NCBI GenBank assembly: GCA_963798855.1
Contig: CAWCUU010000002.1
Location: 1,860,001 to 1,924,000, forward strand
Reading direction: 5' to 3'
Origin: CAWCUU01 sp963798855
GTDB taxonomy: Bacteria > Gemmatimonadota > Gemmatimonadetes > Longimicrobiales > RSA9
Length of the DNA stretch: 64,000 bases
Both the position numbers and the translations under genes were made by a program. Positions 8,464 through 17,357 of the stretch are shown here, one piece after another (the stretch's first letter is position 1; each line of letters starts with the position of its first letter). The notes beneath the pieces were generated by a model that saw nothing but the letters and a program-made list of their open reading frames with translations, was not told the origin of the DNA and did no database searches.

Positions 8464-10905
8464 ATGGAATCGCTGCTGAGCGATCTCCGCTACGCCGCGC
8501 GGACCCTGCGCAAGAACCCGGGCTTCGCGTTCGCCGCGGTGCTCACGCTGGCGCTCGGGATCGGCGCGAACACCGCGGTCTTCAGCGTGGTCAGCGGGGT
8601 GCTGCTGCGGCCGCTACCCTTTCCGGATCCCGGACGCCTCGCATACATCGGCTGGCAGTTCGGCAACGGCGGCTACAACACCGCGCTGACCGCGTACAAG
8701 TACGACTATTTCCGCCGGAACGCGCACGTCTTCGAGGCGGTCGCGACCTATCGGGGGTGGGGCACCGAGCTCGGCGAGGGGGAGCTCCCCGAGGAGGTGC
8801 GTGGACTGCGCGTGACCGAGGGCTTCTTTCGGGTGGCCGGGATCGAGCCGACGATCGGGCGTGCGTTCCTGCCCCGGGAGGACCGCCCCGGCGGCGGCAA
8901 CGTGGTCGTTCTCGGCCACGGCCTGTGGCGGTCGCACTTCGGCTCGAGCCGGAACGTGATCGGTCGCACGATCCGGCTCGGCCGCGAGCCGTACACGGTC
9001 ATCGGCGTGATGCCCGCCGACTTCCAGTTCCCGCCGAACCCCGAATCCACGCAGTTTCTCGTTCCGTACCAGCTCGAGCCAGACCCCCGCGACGGCGGCC
9101 AGAACTACATGGCGTGGGCGCGGCTGCGGCCCGGCCTCGCGCAGGCGCAGGTCGCCACGGACCTGCAGTCGGTATCCCGGCAGTTCGGTGAGGAGCATCC
9201 CGAGCTGATGGAAGGGCGCGAGGTGGGCGCGCGACTCGCCAGCTTCACCGACATCTACGTGGGCGATACGGCGAAGACGCTGTGGGTCCTGCTCGGCGCG
9301 GTCGCCTTCGTGCTGCTGATCGCGTGCGTGAACGTCGCGAACCTGCTCCTCGCACGCTCCGCCGGGCGGCGCCGGGAGATGGCGATCCGCACCGCGATCG
9401 GGGCGGGACGCGCGCGAATCACCCGCCAGCTGCTGACGGAGAGCCTTCTGCTCGCGACGGTCGCGGCCGTCATCGGTGTGGTGCTGGGCCAATGGAGCCT
9501 CGGATCGCTGCTCGCGCTCGCGCCGTCGAGCCTGCCTCGGGCGGACGAGATCGGACTCGACGCGAGGGTGCTCGCGTTCACGGCGGCGGTGGCGGTGGCC
9601 GCCGGCGTGGTGTTCGGCCTGGCTGCGGCGACGCACGCCACCCGGTCGGACATCGGCGGCGCGCTGCGCGAGCGCGCGGGGCGAACGGAGGCCGGCGGTG
9701 CGCGGGGCCGCGTCCGATCCCTGTTCGCCGCATCGGAGGCCGCTCTGGCGATGGTGCTGCTGTCGGGGGCGGGCCTGCTGGTCGCGAGCTTCTTCCGGCT
9801 GCGCAGCGTCGATCCGGGTCTCGACCCGCGCAACGTGGTAGCGGTCGAGTTCCGTCGCACGCCGGAAGACCTCGCCTCGGCGCAGGACGTCTGGCGCTTC
9901 GAGCGGCAGGTGCTCGACCGGGTCGGCGCGCTTCCCGGCGTGGAGTCGGCCGCGACGACGTCAATGCTGCCGCTTTCCGGAAGCCAGTACAACTTCCCGA
10001 TGACGGTGGTCGGCGATCCGGAGGCGACGCGCGGTGACGTGCAGTGGCGCGCGATTTCGCCCGCCTACTTCGAGGCGATGGGCATAGACCTGATCGAAGG
10101 TCGCCCGTTCACGGCCGTCGATCGGGCCTCCTCCGTACCCGTGGCGATCGTCGACGAGACGTTCGCTCGCAAATACTTCAAGGGCCAGAACCCGATCGGC
10201 CGACGGATCGACATCGGCCGTTACAAGGGCGAGGAGGTGATCCCCGACTTCGACGACCCGGAGCGCGAGATCGTCGGCGTCGTGGCCGACGTTCACGCGC
10301 TGGGGCTCGGCCGGGATGTCACCGAGACGATGTACGTTCCGTCCGCGCAGGCGCCGGACGAGGTCGGCTCCCTCGGCGCGCTGGTCGTACGCGGCCGCAG
10401 CTCGCCGGGTCTGACGTCGGCCGTGCTCCGTGAGATCCGGGCCGCCGAGCCACAGATGCCGCTGCCGGACGTCCGGCCGATGAGCGATGTGATCGGCGCG
10501 TCAATGGCGCAGGAGCGGTTCAACACCGTGCTGCTCGGGACCTTCGCCGGCCTCGCGCTGCTGCTGACGATGATCGGCATCTACGGCGTCGTCTCGTACA
10601 GCGTTCGGCAGCGGACCGGAGAGATCGGCATCCGGGTTGCGCTGGGCGCCGACCGCGGACGCGTGGTCGGAATGGTGATCCGCCAGGGGATGGCGCCCGT
10701 CGCGGTCGGCCTCGCCGGCGGGCTCGCCGGCGCGCTCGCGCTGACGCGCCTCATGGGCGGGCTGCTGTACGGCGTGAGCCCGACGGATCCCCTGACGCTG
10801 GCGATCGTGGCTGCGGTGCTCTCCGCCGTCGCATTGCTGGCGACGTACCTGCCGGCGCGCCGCGCCGCGCGAGCCGATCCGGTGATCGCGCTGCGGGGCG
10901 AGTGA
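8464..10905 (+). CDS. ADOP-type ABC permease, first copy
   Basis: 813 residues with a GGAGG site before ATG 8464. It starts with the ADOP hallmark (LSDLRYAARTLRKNPGF), then membrane helix 1 (about 20-42) and a large MacB-type periplasmic domain. Three FtsX helices follow around residues 270-400, then a second periplasmic domain and a C-terminal FtsX module with conserved QRTGEIGIRVALGA. The ending is YLPARRAARADPVIALRGE, typical of the family. Such fused-duplicate permeases are abundant in Acidobacteria and Gemmatimonadota. It pairs with the preceding ATPase; the cargo is unknown. Confidence 0.92.
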   Translation: MESLLSDLRYAARTLRKNPGFAFAAVLTLALGIGANTAVFSVVSGVLLRPLPFPDPGRLAYIGWQFGNGGYNTALTAYKYDYFRRNAHVFEAVATYRGWGTELGEGELPEEVRGLRVTEGFFRVAGIEPTIGRAFLPREDRPGGGNVVVLGHGLWRSHFGSSRNVIGRTIRLGREPYTVIGVMPADFQFPPNPESTQFLVPYQLEPDPRDGGQNYMAWARLRPGLAQAQVATDLQSVSRQFGEEHPELMEGREVGARLASFTDIYVGDTAKTLWVLLGAVAFVLLIACVNVANLLLARSAGRRREMAIRTAIGAGRARITRQLLTESLLLATVAAVIGVVLGQWSLGSLLALAPSSLPRADEIGLDARVLAFTAAVAVAAGVVFGLAAATHATRSDIGGALRERAGRTEAGGARGRVRSLFAASEAALAMVLLSGAGLLVASFFRLRSVDPGLDPRNVVAVEFRRTPEDLASAQDVWRFERQVLDRVGALPGVESAATTSMLPLSGSQYNFPMTVVGDPEATRGDVQWRAISPAYFEAMGIDLIEGRPFTAVDRASSVPVAIVDETFARKYFKGQNPIGRRIDIGRYKGEEVIPDFDDPEREIVGVVADVHALGLGRDVTETMYVPSAQAPDEVGSLGALVVRGRSSPGLTSAVLREIRAAEPQMPLPDVRPMSDVIGASMAQERFNTVLLGTFAGLALLLTMIGIYGVVSYSVRQRTGEIGIRVALGADRGRVVGMVIRQGMAPVAVGLAGGLAGALALTRLMGGLLYGVSPTDPLTLAIVAAVLSAVALLATYLPARRAARADPVIALRGE

Positions 10906-10955
10906 TCAGGCAATCGGGCGACGCCCCGTGAAACGATGAGACGGAAAGGAAGTCC

Positions 10956-11651
10956 ATGATCGAGCTGAAGAACATCGAGCGGTCCTACGGCCTCAAGGGC
11001 GGCGCACGGATGTGGGTCCTGAGGCAGATCAGCCTGGCGATCCGCAAGGGCGATTTCATCAGCATCATGGGACCATCCGGAGCGGGGAAGACCACGCTTC
11101 TCAGCATCCTCGGCATGCTTGACCACGAATGGCGGGGCGAGTACCACCTGCTGGATGAGGAGGTGCACCGCCTCTCGCCGCGGAAGCGGATGGACCTGAA
11201 TCGACACTACATCGGCTTCGTTTTCCAGCAGTACCACCTGCTCGACGACCTCACGGTCGCTGAGAACCTCGAGGTCCCGCTCTCCTATCGCGGCTACTCG
11301 CGCGCCGAGCGGCAGGCGAAGGTGGCGGATACGCTGGACCGATTCCAGATCGTGGGCAAGAAGGACCTCTTCCCGAGCCAGCTGTCCGGGGGCCAGCAGC
11401 AGCTCGTCGGCGTCGCCCGAGCGGTCATCGCCGAGCCGAAGCTCATCCTTGCCGACGAGCCGACGGGCAACCTGCACTCCGAGCAGGGCCGCGAGGTGAT
11501 GGACCTGCTGCGGCGCCTCAACGAGGGCGGCACCACGATCATCCAGGTCACGCACAACGAGCAGTGGGCCGAGTACGGCGGCCGGATCGTCGAGCTGCGC
11601 GACGGATGGATCGCGGGGGAGCGGGTCACGGCTGCGCAGGGCAAGGGCTAG
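10956..11651 (+). CDS. ABC transporter ATP-binding protein (MacB/LolD-like), second copy
   Basis: 231 residues from ATG 10956, with AAAGGA five bases upstream. Walker A is GPSGAGKTT (39-47), signature LSGGQQQLVGVARA, Walker B LILADEPTGNLH, and the switch His in VTHNE. The D-loop reads NLH rather than the usual NLD, a small deviation. It is distinct in sequence from the first ATPase, so it is not a recent tandem copy. It should serve the downstream permease. Its stop codon lies within the first GGGCTA unit of the following hexamer array. Confidence 0.9.
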   Translation: MIELKNIERSYGLKGGARMWVLRQISLAIRKGDFISIMGPSGAGKTTLLSILGMLDHEWRGEYHLLDEEVHRLSPRKRMDLNRHYIGFVFQQYHLLDDLTVAENLEVPLSYRGYSRAERQAKVADTLDRFQIVGKKDLFPSQLSGGQQQLVGVARAVIAEPKLILADEPTGNLHSEQGREVMDLLRRLNEGGTTIIQVTHNEQWAEYGGRIVELRDGWIAGERVTAAQGKG

Positions 11652-11750
11652 GGCAAGGGCGAGGGCTAGGAGGGTCAGGGGCTAGGCGGGTCAGGGGCGA
11701 GGAGGGTCAGGGGTGGAGAGGGAGAGGGGAGGGTCAGGACGGCGGGAGGA
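11640..11750 (+). repeat. GGGCTA/GGGCGA/GGGTCA-type G-rich hexamer array
   Basis: Degenerate tandem G-rich words (GGGCAA, GGGCTA, GGGCGA, GGGTCAGG) run from the stop codon of the second ATPase to the ribosome-binding site of the next permease. The TAG stop at 11649 is itself part of a unit. Runs of three or four G on the sense strand could form quadruplexes in mRNA (inference). Confidence 0.75.
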
Positions 11751-11754
11751 TCAT

Positions 11755-14244
11755 TTGACGTATCTGCGACAAACGTTCAGGTCACTGCGGCGTGCGCCGG
11801 GATTCGCGATCGTCGTGGTGCTGACGCTCGGACTCGGGATCGGGGCGACGACGGCCTTGTTCAGCGCGGTGGACACGGTGCTGCTCCGCCCGCTGCCGTA
11901 CCGGCAGCCGGGCCGGCTGGCTCTCCTCGCGCTGACGGTGCCGGCGGAGAACCGCGCGGTTCCGGACACCATGCAGTACTGGTCGTACCCGAAGTACGAG
12001 ATGCTGCGCCGGACGGCGACGGCGTTCTCGGGAATGGCACCCTTCGCGGAGCAGAAGCTGGCCCTGACCGGAACCGACCGCACCGAACAGGTGTCGGCCG
12101 AGCTCGTGGGCGCAGACTACTTCGGAGTTCTGGGTGTGCAGCCCGCGCGGGGGCGCGCGTTGACGGCGGCGGAAGGCAGCGAGGCATCTCCCGGGCGCGT
12201 GGTCCTTCTTTCCGACGGGCTCTGGCGCGACCGCTACGGTGCCGACGACTCCGTCATCGGGCGCGCCATCGAGCTGAACGGGGAGCCGCTCACGGTGATC
12301 GGCGTGATGCCGCCGGGCTTCCGCGGGCTCAGCGGTAATGCGCAGCTGTGGGCGCCGCTGACAATGGTGACGGTGTTCGACTACCCGGAGATGCTGCAGG
12401 AAGCGCAATCGCATTGGTTCGGCGTCGTCGCGAGGCTGGACGACCGTGCGACGACGGCGAGCGCGATCGCGGACACGCGCCGCGTCGGAGGACGCATCGC
12501 CGAGACGTTCCCGGGGTCGGCCGCGGTTGCGCCGTGGGGAGCGACGCTGCTGCCCCTGAACGCGCAACGCGTCGACCCGCTGCTGCGTCAGGCGATCCTC
12601 GTGCTCTTCGGCGCGGTGGCGTTCGTCCTGCTGATCGTGTGCGCGAACGTCGCGAACCTGCTGCTGGCGCGATCGGTCGGGCGCCGGCGGGAGCTGGCGG
12701 TGCGACAGGCGCTCGGCGCGAGCCGGCTCCGGCTGATGGGGCATCTGTTGGCGGAGAACCTCGTACTGGCTTTCGCGGGTGGAGGGGTCGGGGTGCTGGT
12801 CGCCGTGTGGGGCACGCAGTTCCTTTCCCGCGCGAGCGAGATCGTATCCGGGGCGCCGTCGCTGACCAGTCTGACGGACCTGGCGACGCTGGGCGTGGAC
12901 GGGCGTGTGCTCGCCTTCGCTGCGGCCGCATCGCTGCTCACCGGCCTGCTGTTCGGCACCCTGCCGGCGCTCGGCGCGACGAGAGTGCCGCTGGCGCCGT
13001 CGCTGAAGGAGGGTGTCGGCGCCTCCTCGGCGGGTGTCGGCTCCGCTCGGGGCGGGATGCGCAATGCGCTCGTGGTGGCGGAAGTGGCGCTCGCGATCGT
13101 GCTGCTGACCGGTGCGGGGCTGATGCTGCGCAGCTTCGCGCAGCTGCGCGGCATCGACCCGGGATTCCGGGGCGACCACGTGCTCACGTTCAGGTTGGCG
13201 CCATCGCCGAGCCGCTTCAGCCGCGCGGACGCGCCGGACTTCTACGCGCGGCTGACCGAGCGGCTGCGCGTGCTGCCCGGCGTGCGCTCCGCGGCGGTCG
13301 GGACGTGCACTCCGCTTTCCGGCCGGTGCAACGTCACGGCCGTCACGCAGTTGGACGCGCGGCGTCTCGAGCTTGCCGGCCACCTGGACCGCTACGCGAT
13401 CGGCTACCACTACGTCGGGCCGGAGTACTTCCGGGTGCTGGACATACCGCTCGTGCGAGGACGCGGTTTCGAGCAGCGCGATCGCGTCGGCGCGCCGAAG
13501 GTCGTGATCCTGAACCAGGCGGCGGCGCTGAAGTACTTCCCGGGCGTGGATCCGGTGGGTCACCGCATCGGCCTCGGCATCGGCTTCCTCGGCGACGATG
13601 AGACGGCCGAGGTCGTCGGTGTCGCGGGAGACGTCCGATACGGCGGCGATCCGGCGCAGCCGCCGGAGCCGCAAGTCTACGTCGCGGCGACGCAGTACTC
13701 GAACACGGCGACGTACGTGTTCATCCGCACCGCGGGGTCGCCTTCCGCCGTCACGGGCGCGGCGCGCGGCGCCGTGCACGAGCTGGACCCGGATCTGCCG
13801 ATCTTCGACGTCTCCAGCATGGACGCGCGTGCGGCGGGAGCGTTCGGCCGCCAGCGCTTCAGCGCGCTGCTGCTCGCCCTGTTCGCGGGGCTGGCCGCGC
13901 TGCTCTCCGTGATCGGGCTGTACGGCGTTCTCGCGTACGCCGTCGGCCAGCGCACGCGGGAGATCGGGGTTCGTCTCGCTCTGGGCGCTCGCGCGGCCAA
14001 TGTGATCCGGCTGGTGGTCGGCCAGGGGCTACGCGTCACGGGGCTCGGGCTGCTGATCGGGGTTGCAGCGGCGTCCGCGCTGACGCGCGTGCTGACCTCA
14101 TTGCTCTACGAAGTGCGGCCGCACGACCCCGCGACTTTCGGCGCCGTCGTGGTCGGGCTCGGCTTCGTGGCGCTGCTGGCGGCCTGGTTGCCCGCTCGGC
14201 GCGCCGCGCGGGTTCGTCCGATGGCCGCCCTGAAGACGGAGTAG
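11755..14244 (+). CDS. ADOP-type ABC permease, second copy
   Basis: 829 residues. I chose TTG 11755 because GGGAGGA lies four bases upstream and the protein then starts with the family pattern (LTYLRQTFRSLRRAPGF). Architecture matches the first permease: helix 1, MacB periplasmic domain, FtsX helices near residues 285-420, second periplasmic domain and a C-terminal FtsX module (QRTREIGVRLALGARAANV), ending YLPARRAARxxP-like (WLPARRAARVRPMAALKTE). It has Cys residues in the second periplasmic domain (CTPLSGRCNV) absent from copy one. With the second ATPase it probably forms a separate complex sharing the same adaptor and TolC duct. Confidence 0.92.
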   Translation: MTYLRQTFRSLRRAPGFAIVVVLTLGLGIGATTALFSAVDTVLLRPLPYRQPGRLALLALTVPAENRAVPDTMQYWSYPKYEMLRRTATAFSGMAPFAEQKLALTGTDRTEQVSAELVGADYFGVLGVQPARGRALTAAEGSEASPGRVVLLSDGLWRDRYGADDSVIGRAIELNGEPLTVIGVMPPGFRGLSGNAQLWAPLTMVTVFDYPEMLQEAQSHWFGVVARLDDRATTASAIADTRRVGGRIAETFPGSAAVAPWGATLLPLNAQRVDPLLRQAILVLFGAVAFVLLIVCANVANLLLARSVGRRRELAVRQALGASRLRLMGHLLAENLVLAFAGGGVGVLVAVWGTQFLSRASEIVSGAPSLTSLTDLATLGVDGRVLAFAAAASLLTGLLFGTLPALGATRVPLAPSLKEGVGASSAGVGSARGGMRNALVVAEVALAIVLLTGAGLMLRSFAQLRGIDPGFRGDHVLTFRLAPSPSRFSRADAPDFYARLTERLRVLPGVRSAAVGTCTPLSGRCNVTAVTQLDARRLELAGHLDRYAIGYHYVGPEYFRVLDIPLVRGRGFEQRDRVGAPKVVILNQAAALKYFPGVDPVGHRIGLGIGFLGDDETAEVVGVAGDVRYGGDPAQPPEPQVYVAATQYSNTATYVFIRTAGSPSAVTGAARGAVHELDPDLPIFDVSSMDARAAGAFGRQRFSALLLALFAGLAALLSVIGLYGVLAYAVGQRTREIGVRLALGARAANVIRLVVGQGLRVTGLGLLIGVAAASALTRVLTSLLYEVRPHDPATFGAVVVGLGFVALLAAWLPARRAARVRPMAALKTE

Positions 14245-14358
14245 AGATCCGCGGCGGCGCTGCGTGGCCAGCTCGGCGAGCCGGTGTCGACGACCCGGAA
14301 ACGCTCAGTGGCATCGTCCCGACTGGCCCGACCGACCCGTTTAGCCTCTATTTCAACC

Positions 14359-15721
14359 ATGGATGATCGCCCCATAGTCCTCGTCGCCGATGACCAGCCG
14401 GACGTGCTGGAGGCGCTCCGCCTGCTGCTGAAGGGCGAAGGCTTCGAGATCGCGACCGCGAGCACTCCGGCGGGCGTGCTGGAGGAGGTCGAGCGTCGCG
14501 AGCTCGACGCCGTGCTCATCGACCTGAACTACGCGCGCGACACCACCTCTGGCCGCGAGGGCCTCGACCTGCTCGGGCGGCTGCGCTCGGCGGACGCGAC
14601 GCTGCCCGTCGTCGGTGATGACGGCGTGGGGGAGCGTGGAGGGGGCGGTGGAGGCGATGCGTCGTGGCGCGGGCGACTACATCGAGAAGCCGTGGGACAA
14701 CGACCGGCTGGTGGCGACGCTGCGGACCCAGATCGAGCTGGGACGCGCGCTGCGGCGCAGCGAGCGGCTGGAGTCGGAGAACCGGCTGCTGCGGCGAGAG
14801 GGGCTGCCCGAGCTGATCGCGGAATCGCGTGCCATGCAGCCGGTGCTGCGGCTCGTGGAGAAGGTCGGCCCCTCCGAGGCGAACGTGCTGATCACGGGCG
14901 AGCACGGCACGGGCAAGGAGGTGGTCGCCCGATGGCTGCACTCGTCGTCTCCGCGGGCGAACCGGCCGCTGGTGACGGTGAACGCGGGAGCGCTGTCGTC
15001 GGGCATCTTCGAGAGCGAGCTGTTCGGCCACGTGAAGGGCGCGTTCACGGATGCGAAGACGGACCGCGTCGGCTACTTCGAGCTGGCGGATCGCGGCACG
15101 CTCTTCCTCGACGAGATCGGTAACATGCCGGGGCCGCAGCAGGCGAAGCTGCTGCGCGTGCTGCAGACGGGCGAGTTCCAGCGGGTGGGCTCGTCGCGCA
15201 GCCGGCGTTCGGACGTGCGCGTGCTCTCGGCGACGAACGTGGACATCCACCGCGAGGTGGCCGAGGGCCGCTTCCGCGAGGACCTGCTCTACCGGCTGAA
15301 CACCGTGGAGATCCGGCTGCCCCCGCTGCGGGAGCGGCGCGAGGACATCCCGCGGCTCGCGGCGCATTTCCTGGAGCGGCAGGGCGGCAGCTACGGCAAG
15401 CGGGTACGCGGCTTCGAGCCCGCCGCTCTCGGCGCTCTGATCGAGCACTCCTGGCCAGGCAACGTGCGGGAGCTGGAGCACGTCGTCGAGCGTGCCGTGC
15501 TGCTGAGTCAGGGCGACCGGATCGCGGTGGACGACCTGGCGCTGCAACCACGACCCAGCTCTCCCCGCATCGAGGAGATGACCATCGAGGAGGCCGAGCG
15601 CCACCTCATCCGCCGCGCGCTCGAGCGGCACCAGGGCAACGTGAGTCGCGCCGCCGACGCGCTCGGCCTGAGCCGTAGCGCGCTCTACCGACGGCTCCAG
15701 CAGTATGGGATCTCGAACTAG
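14359..15721 (+). CDS. NtrC-type sigma-54 response regulator, interrupted by a +1 frame break
   Basis: Read as one gene after removing one base it would be 453 residues. From ATG 14359 the receiver domain has acidic pocket VADDQ and phospho-acceptor Asp55 (AVLIDLNYA). At 14614-14615 an extra G breaks the frame; the continuation starts with VMTAWGSVEGAVEAM. The AAA+ domain has Walker A GEHGTGKE, the sigma-54 contact loop as GAFTDA instead of GAFTGA, and Walker B TLFLDEIGN. A Fis-type helix-turn-helix closes the protein (NVSRAADALGLSRSALYRRL). It likely controls its own efflux operon with the following kinase. The break could be a sequencing error. Confidence 0.85.
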
Positions 15722-15775
15722 GCGGCGTGTCGATCCGTCCGTGGCGACGCGTGCCGCATCACGCGCGGCTCGCCC

Positions 15776-17188
15776 TTGACCGAGCGACGGCCCCGCGGCC
15801 CGCGGCTCTCCTACGAAGGCCGCATTCTGTTGCTCGCGCTCCTGGCCGGCGCGCCGGGCGGCATCGTCGCGCTCGCGCTGCTCTGGGGCGGCGATCACGC
15901 CCCGCGCGTGCAGTGGACGCTCACGCTGTTCATCGTCGTCGGCTGGTCGTGGATCGCCGTCGCGCTGCGCGAGCGGGTCGTACGGCCGCTGCAGGCGCTG
16001 TCGAACCTGCTCGCCGCGCTTCGTGAGGGCGACTACTCCTTCCGCTCCCGCCGCTCCTCGGCCGACGACTCGCTCGGTCTCGCGCTCGAGGAGACGAACG
16101 CGCTGGCGGAGACGCTCCGGCAGCAGCGGCTCGGCGCGGTCGAGGCGACGGCGCTGCTGCGCAAGGTGGCGGAGGAGATCGAGGTCGCCGTGTTCGCGTT
16201 CGACCAGCACGGCCTGTTGCGGCTCGTGAACCGCGCGGGCCAGCGGCTGCTCGGTCGACCCGCGGAGCGCGCACTCGGTGCGACGGCGTGGGAGCTCGGC
16301 CTCGAGGAGTGCCTGCACGGCGATGAGGGTCCGCGCACGCTCGACGCGACGTTCCCGGGCGGTGTCGGTCGCTGGGAGGTCCGTCGCACCGGCTTCCGGC
16401 AGCACGGAGAGCCGCACACGCTGCTCGTGCTGACCGACCTGAGCCGCGCCCTGCGGGAGGAGGAGCGGCAGGCGTGGCAGCGGATCCTGCGCGTGCTCGG
16501 TCACGAGATCAACAACTCGCTCGCGCCGATCAAGTCGATCGCGGCGAGCCTGCGCCAGCAGCTCGGCCGGCGCAACGCGGTGCTGCCGGCGGGCGGCTCC
16601 GACGCCGGTGACGAGAGGCGCGACGTCGCCGAGCTCGGCACGGGCGAAGACGAGGACATGCAGCGCGGACTCGCGGTCATTGCCGAGCGCGCCGAGTCGC
16701 TCGGGCGCTTCATGAACTCGTATGCGCGGCTCGCTCGTCTGCCACCGCCGCGACCGGCCCCGGTTCGGGTGCGCGAGTGGGTGCGGCGCGTGGTCGCGCT
16801 CGAGACGCGGCTGGCGGTCCAGGTCGAGGGCGGCCCGGACGTCATCGTGCAGGCGGATGGGGACCAGCTCGATCAGCTGCTGATCAACCTGGTGCGCAAC
16901 GCCGTGGATGCTTCGCTGGAAACCGGCGGAGGTGTGGCGATCGGGTGGAGCGTGGCCGACGGTTGGCTCGAGGTGTGGGTGCGAGACGAGGGGCCGGGGC
17001 TGCCCGAGAGCGCGAACCTGTTCGTGCCGTTCTTCACAACGAAGAAGGGTGGCACCGGCATCGGGCTCGTGCTGAGCCGGCAGATCGCGGAAGCGCACGG
17101 CGGCTCGCTCGTGCTGGCGGACCGCGAAAGCGGCGGGTGCGAGGCGCGGTTGAGGGTACCGGCGCGCCCGGAGGGCGCGCAGGGCTAG
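15776..17188 (+). CDS. NtrY-like sensor histidine kinase
   Basis: 470 residues from TTG 15776. Two membrane helices (about 14-38 and 46-64) are followed by a HAMP-like segment (VRPLQALSNLLAALREGDYS) and a PAS domain (about 135-225). The HisKA motif carries phospho-acceptor His243 (RVLGHEINNSLAPIKS). An Asp/Glu-rich insert (DAGDERRDVAELGTGEDED) precedes the second HisKA helix. The HATPase domain shows NLVRNAVDAS, DEGPGLP and GGTGIGLVLS. The periplasmic loop is very short, so sensing is probably membrane- or PAS-based. It is the last gene of the efflux operon. The stop codon TAG is inside the first GGGCTA repeat unit. Confidence 0.9.
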   Translation: MTERRPRGPRLSYEGRILLLALLAGAPGGIVALALLWGGDHAPRVQWTLTLFIVVGWSWIAVALRERVVRPLQALSNLLAALREGDYSFRSRRSSADDSLGLALEETNALAETLRQQRLGAVEATALLRKVAEEIEVAVFAFDQHGLLRLVNRAGQRLLGRPAERALGATAWELGLEECLHGDEGPRTLDATFPGGVGRWEVRRTGFRQHGEPHTLLVLTDLSRALREEERQAWQRILRVLGHEINNSLAPIKSIAASLRQQLGRRNAVLPAGGSDAGDERRDVAELGTGEDEDMQRGLAVIAERAESLGRFMNSYARLARLPPPRPAPVRVREWVRRVVALETRLAVQVEGGPDVIVQADGDQLDQLLINLVRNAVDASLETGGGVAIGWSVADGWLEVWVRDEGPGLPESANLFVPFFTTKKGGTGIGLVLSRQIAEAHGGSLVLADRESGGCEARLRVPARPEGAQG

Positions 17189-17313
17189 GGCGAGGGCTAG
17201 GGCTAGGGCGAGGGCGAGGGCGAGGGCGAGGGCGAGGGCGAGGGTGAGGGCGAGGGCGAGGGCGAGGGCGAGGGTGAGGGCGAGGGCGAGGGTGAGGGCG
17301 AGGGTGAGGGATA
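17182..17313 (+). repeat. Long GGGCGA/GGGTGA/GGGCTA hexamer array
   Basis: About twenty contiguous six-base units, mostly GGGCGA with GGGTGA and GGGCTA variants, run from the kinase stop codon almost to the ribosome-binding site of the DUF2911 gene. The purine-rich sense strand has G-triplets every six bases. A spurious Arg/Ala reading frame through the array would extend the next gene upstream; I reject that start. Confidence 0.9.
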
Positions 17314-17357
17314 GGAGGGAGGAGGGGGAGAGGGAGAGGAAACAATGGGGAGGAACG

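Noticed and set aside
14611..14620. Programmed +1 frameshift in the NtrC-type gene
   Set aside because: No stop codon, slippery run or internal Shine-Dalgarno at the site; one extra G explains it better.
17244..17357. Extension of the DUF2911 protein through the hexamer array
   Set aside because: Encodes RARARARV repeats and would precede a good signal peptide; ATG 17358 has a proper ribosome-binding site.
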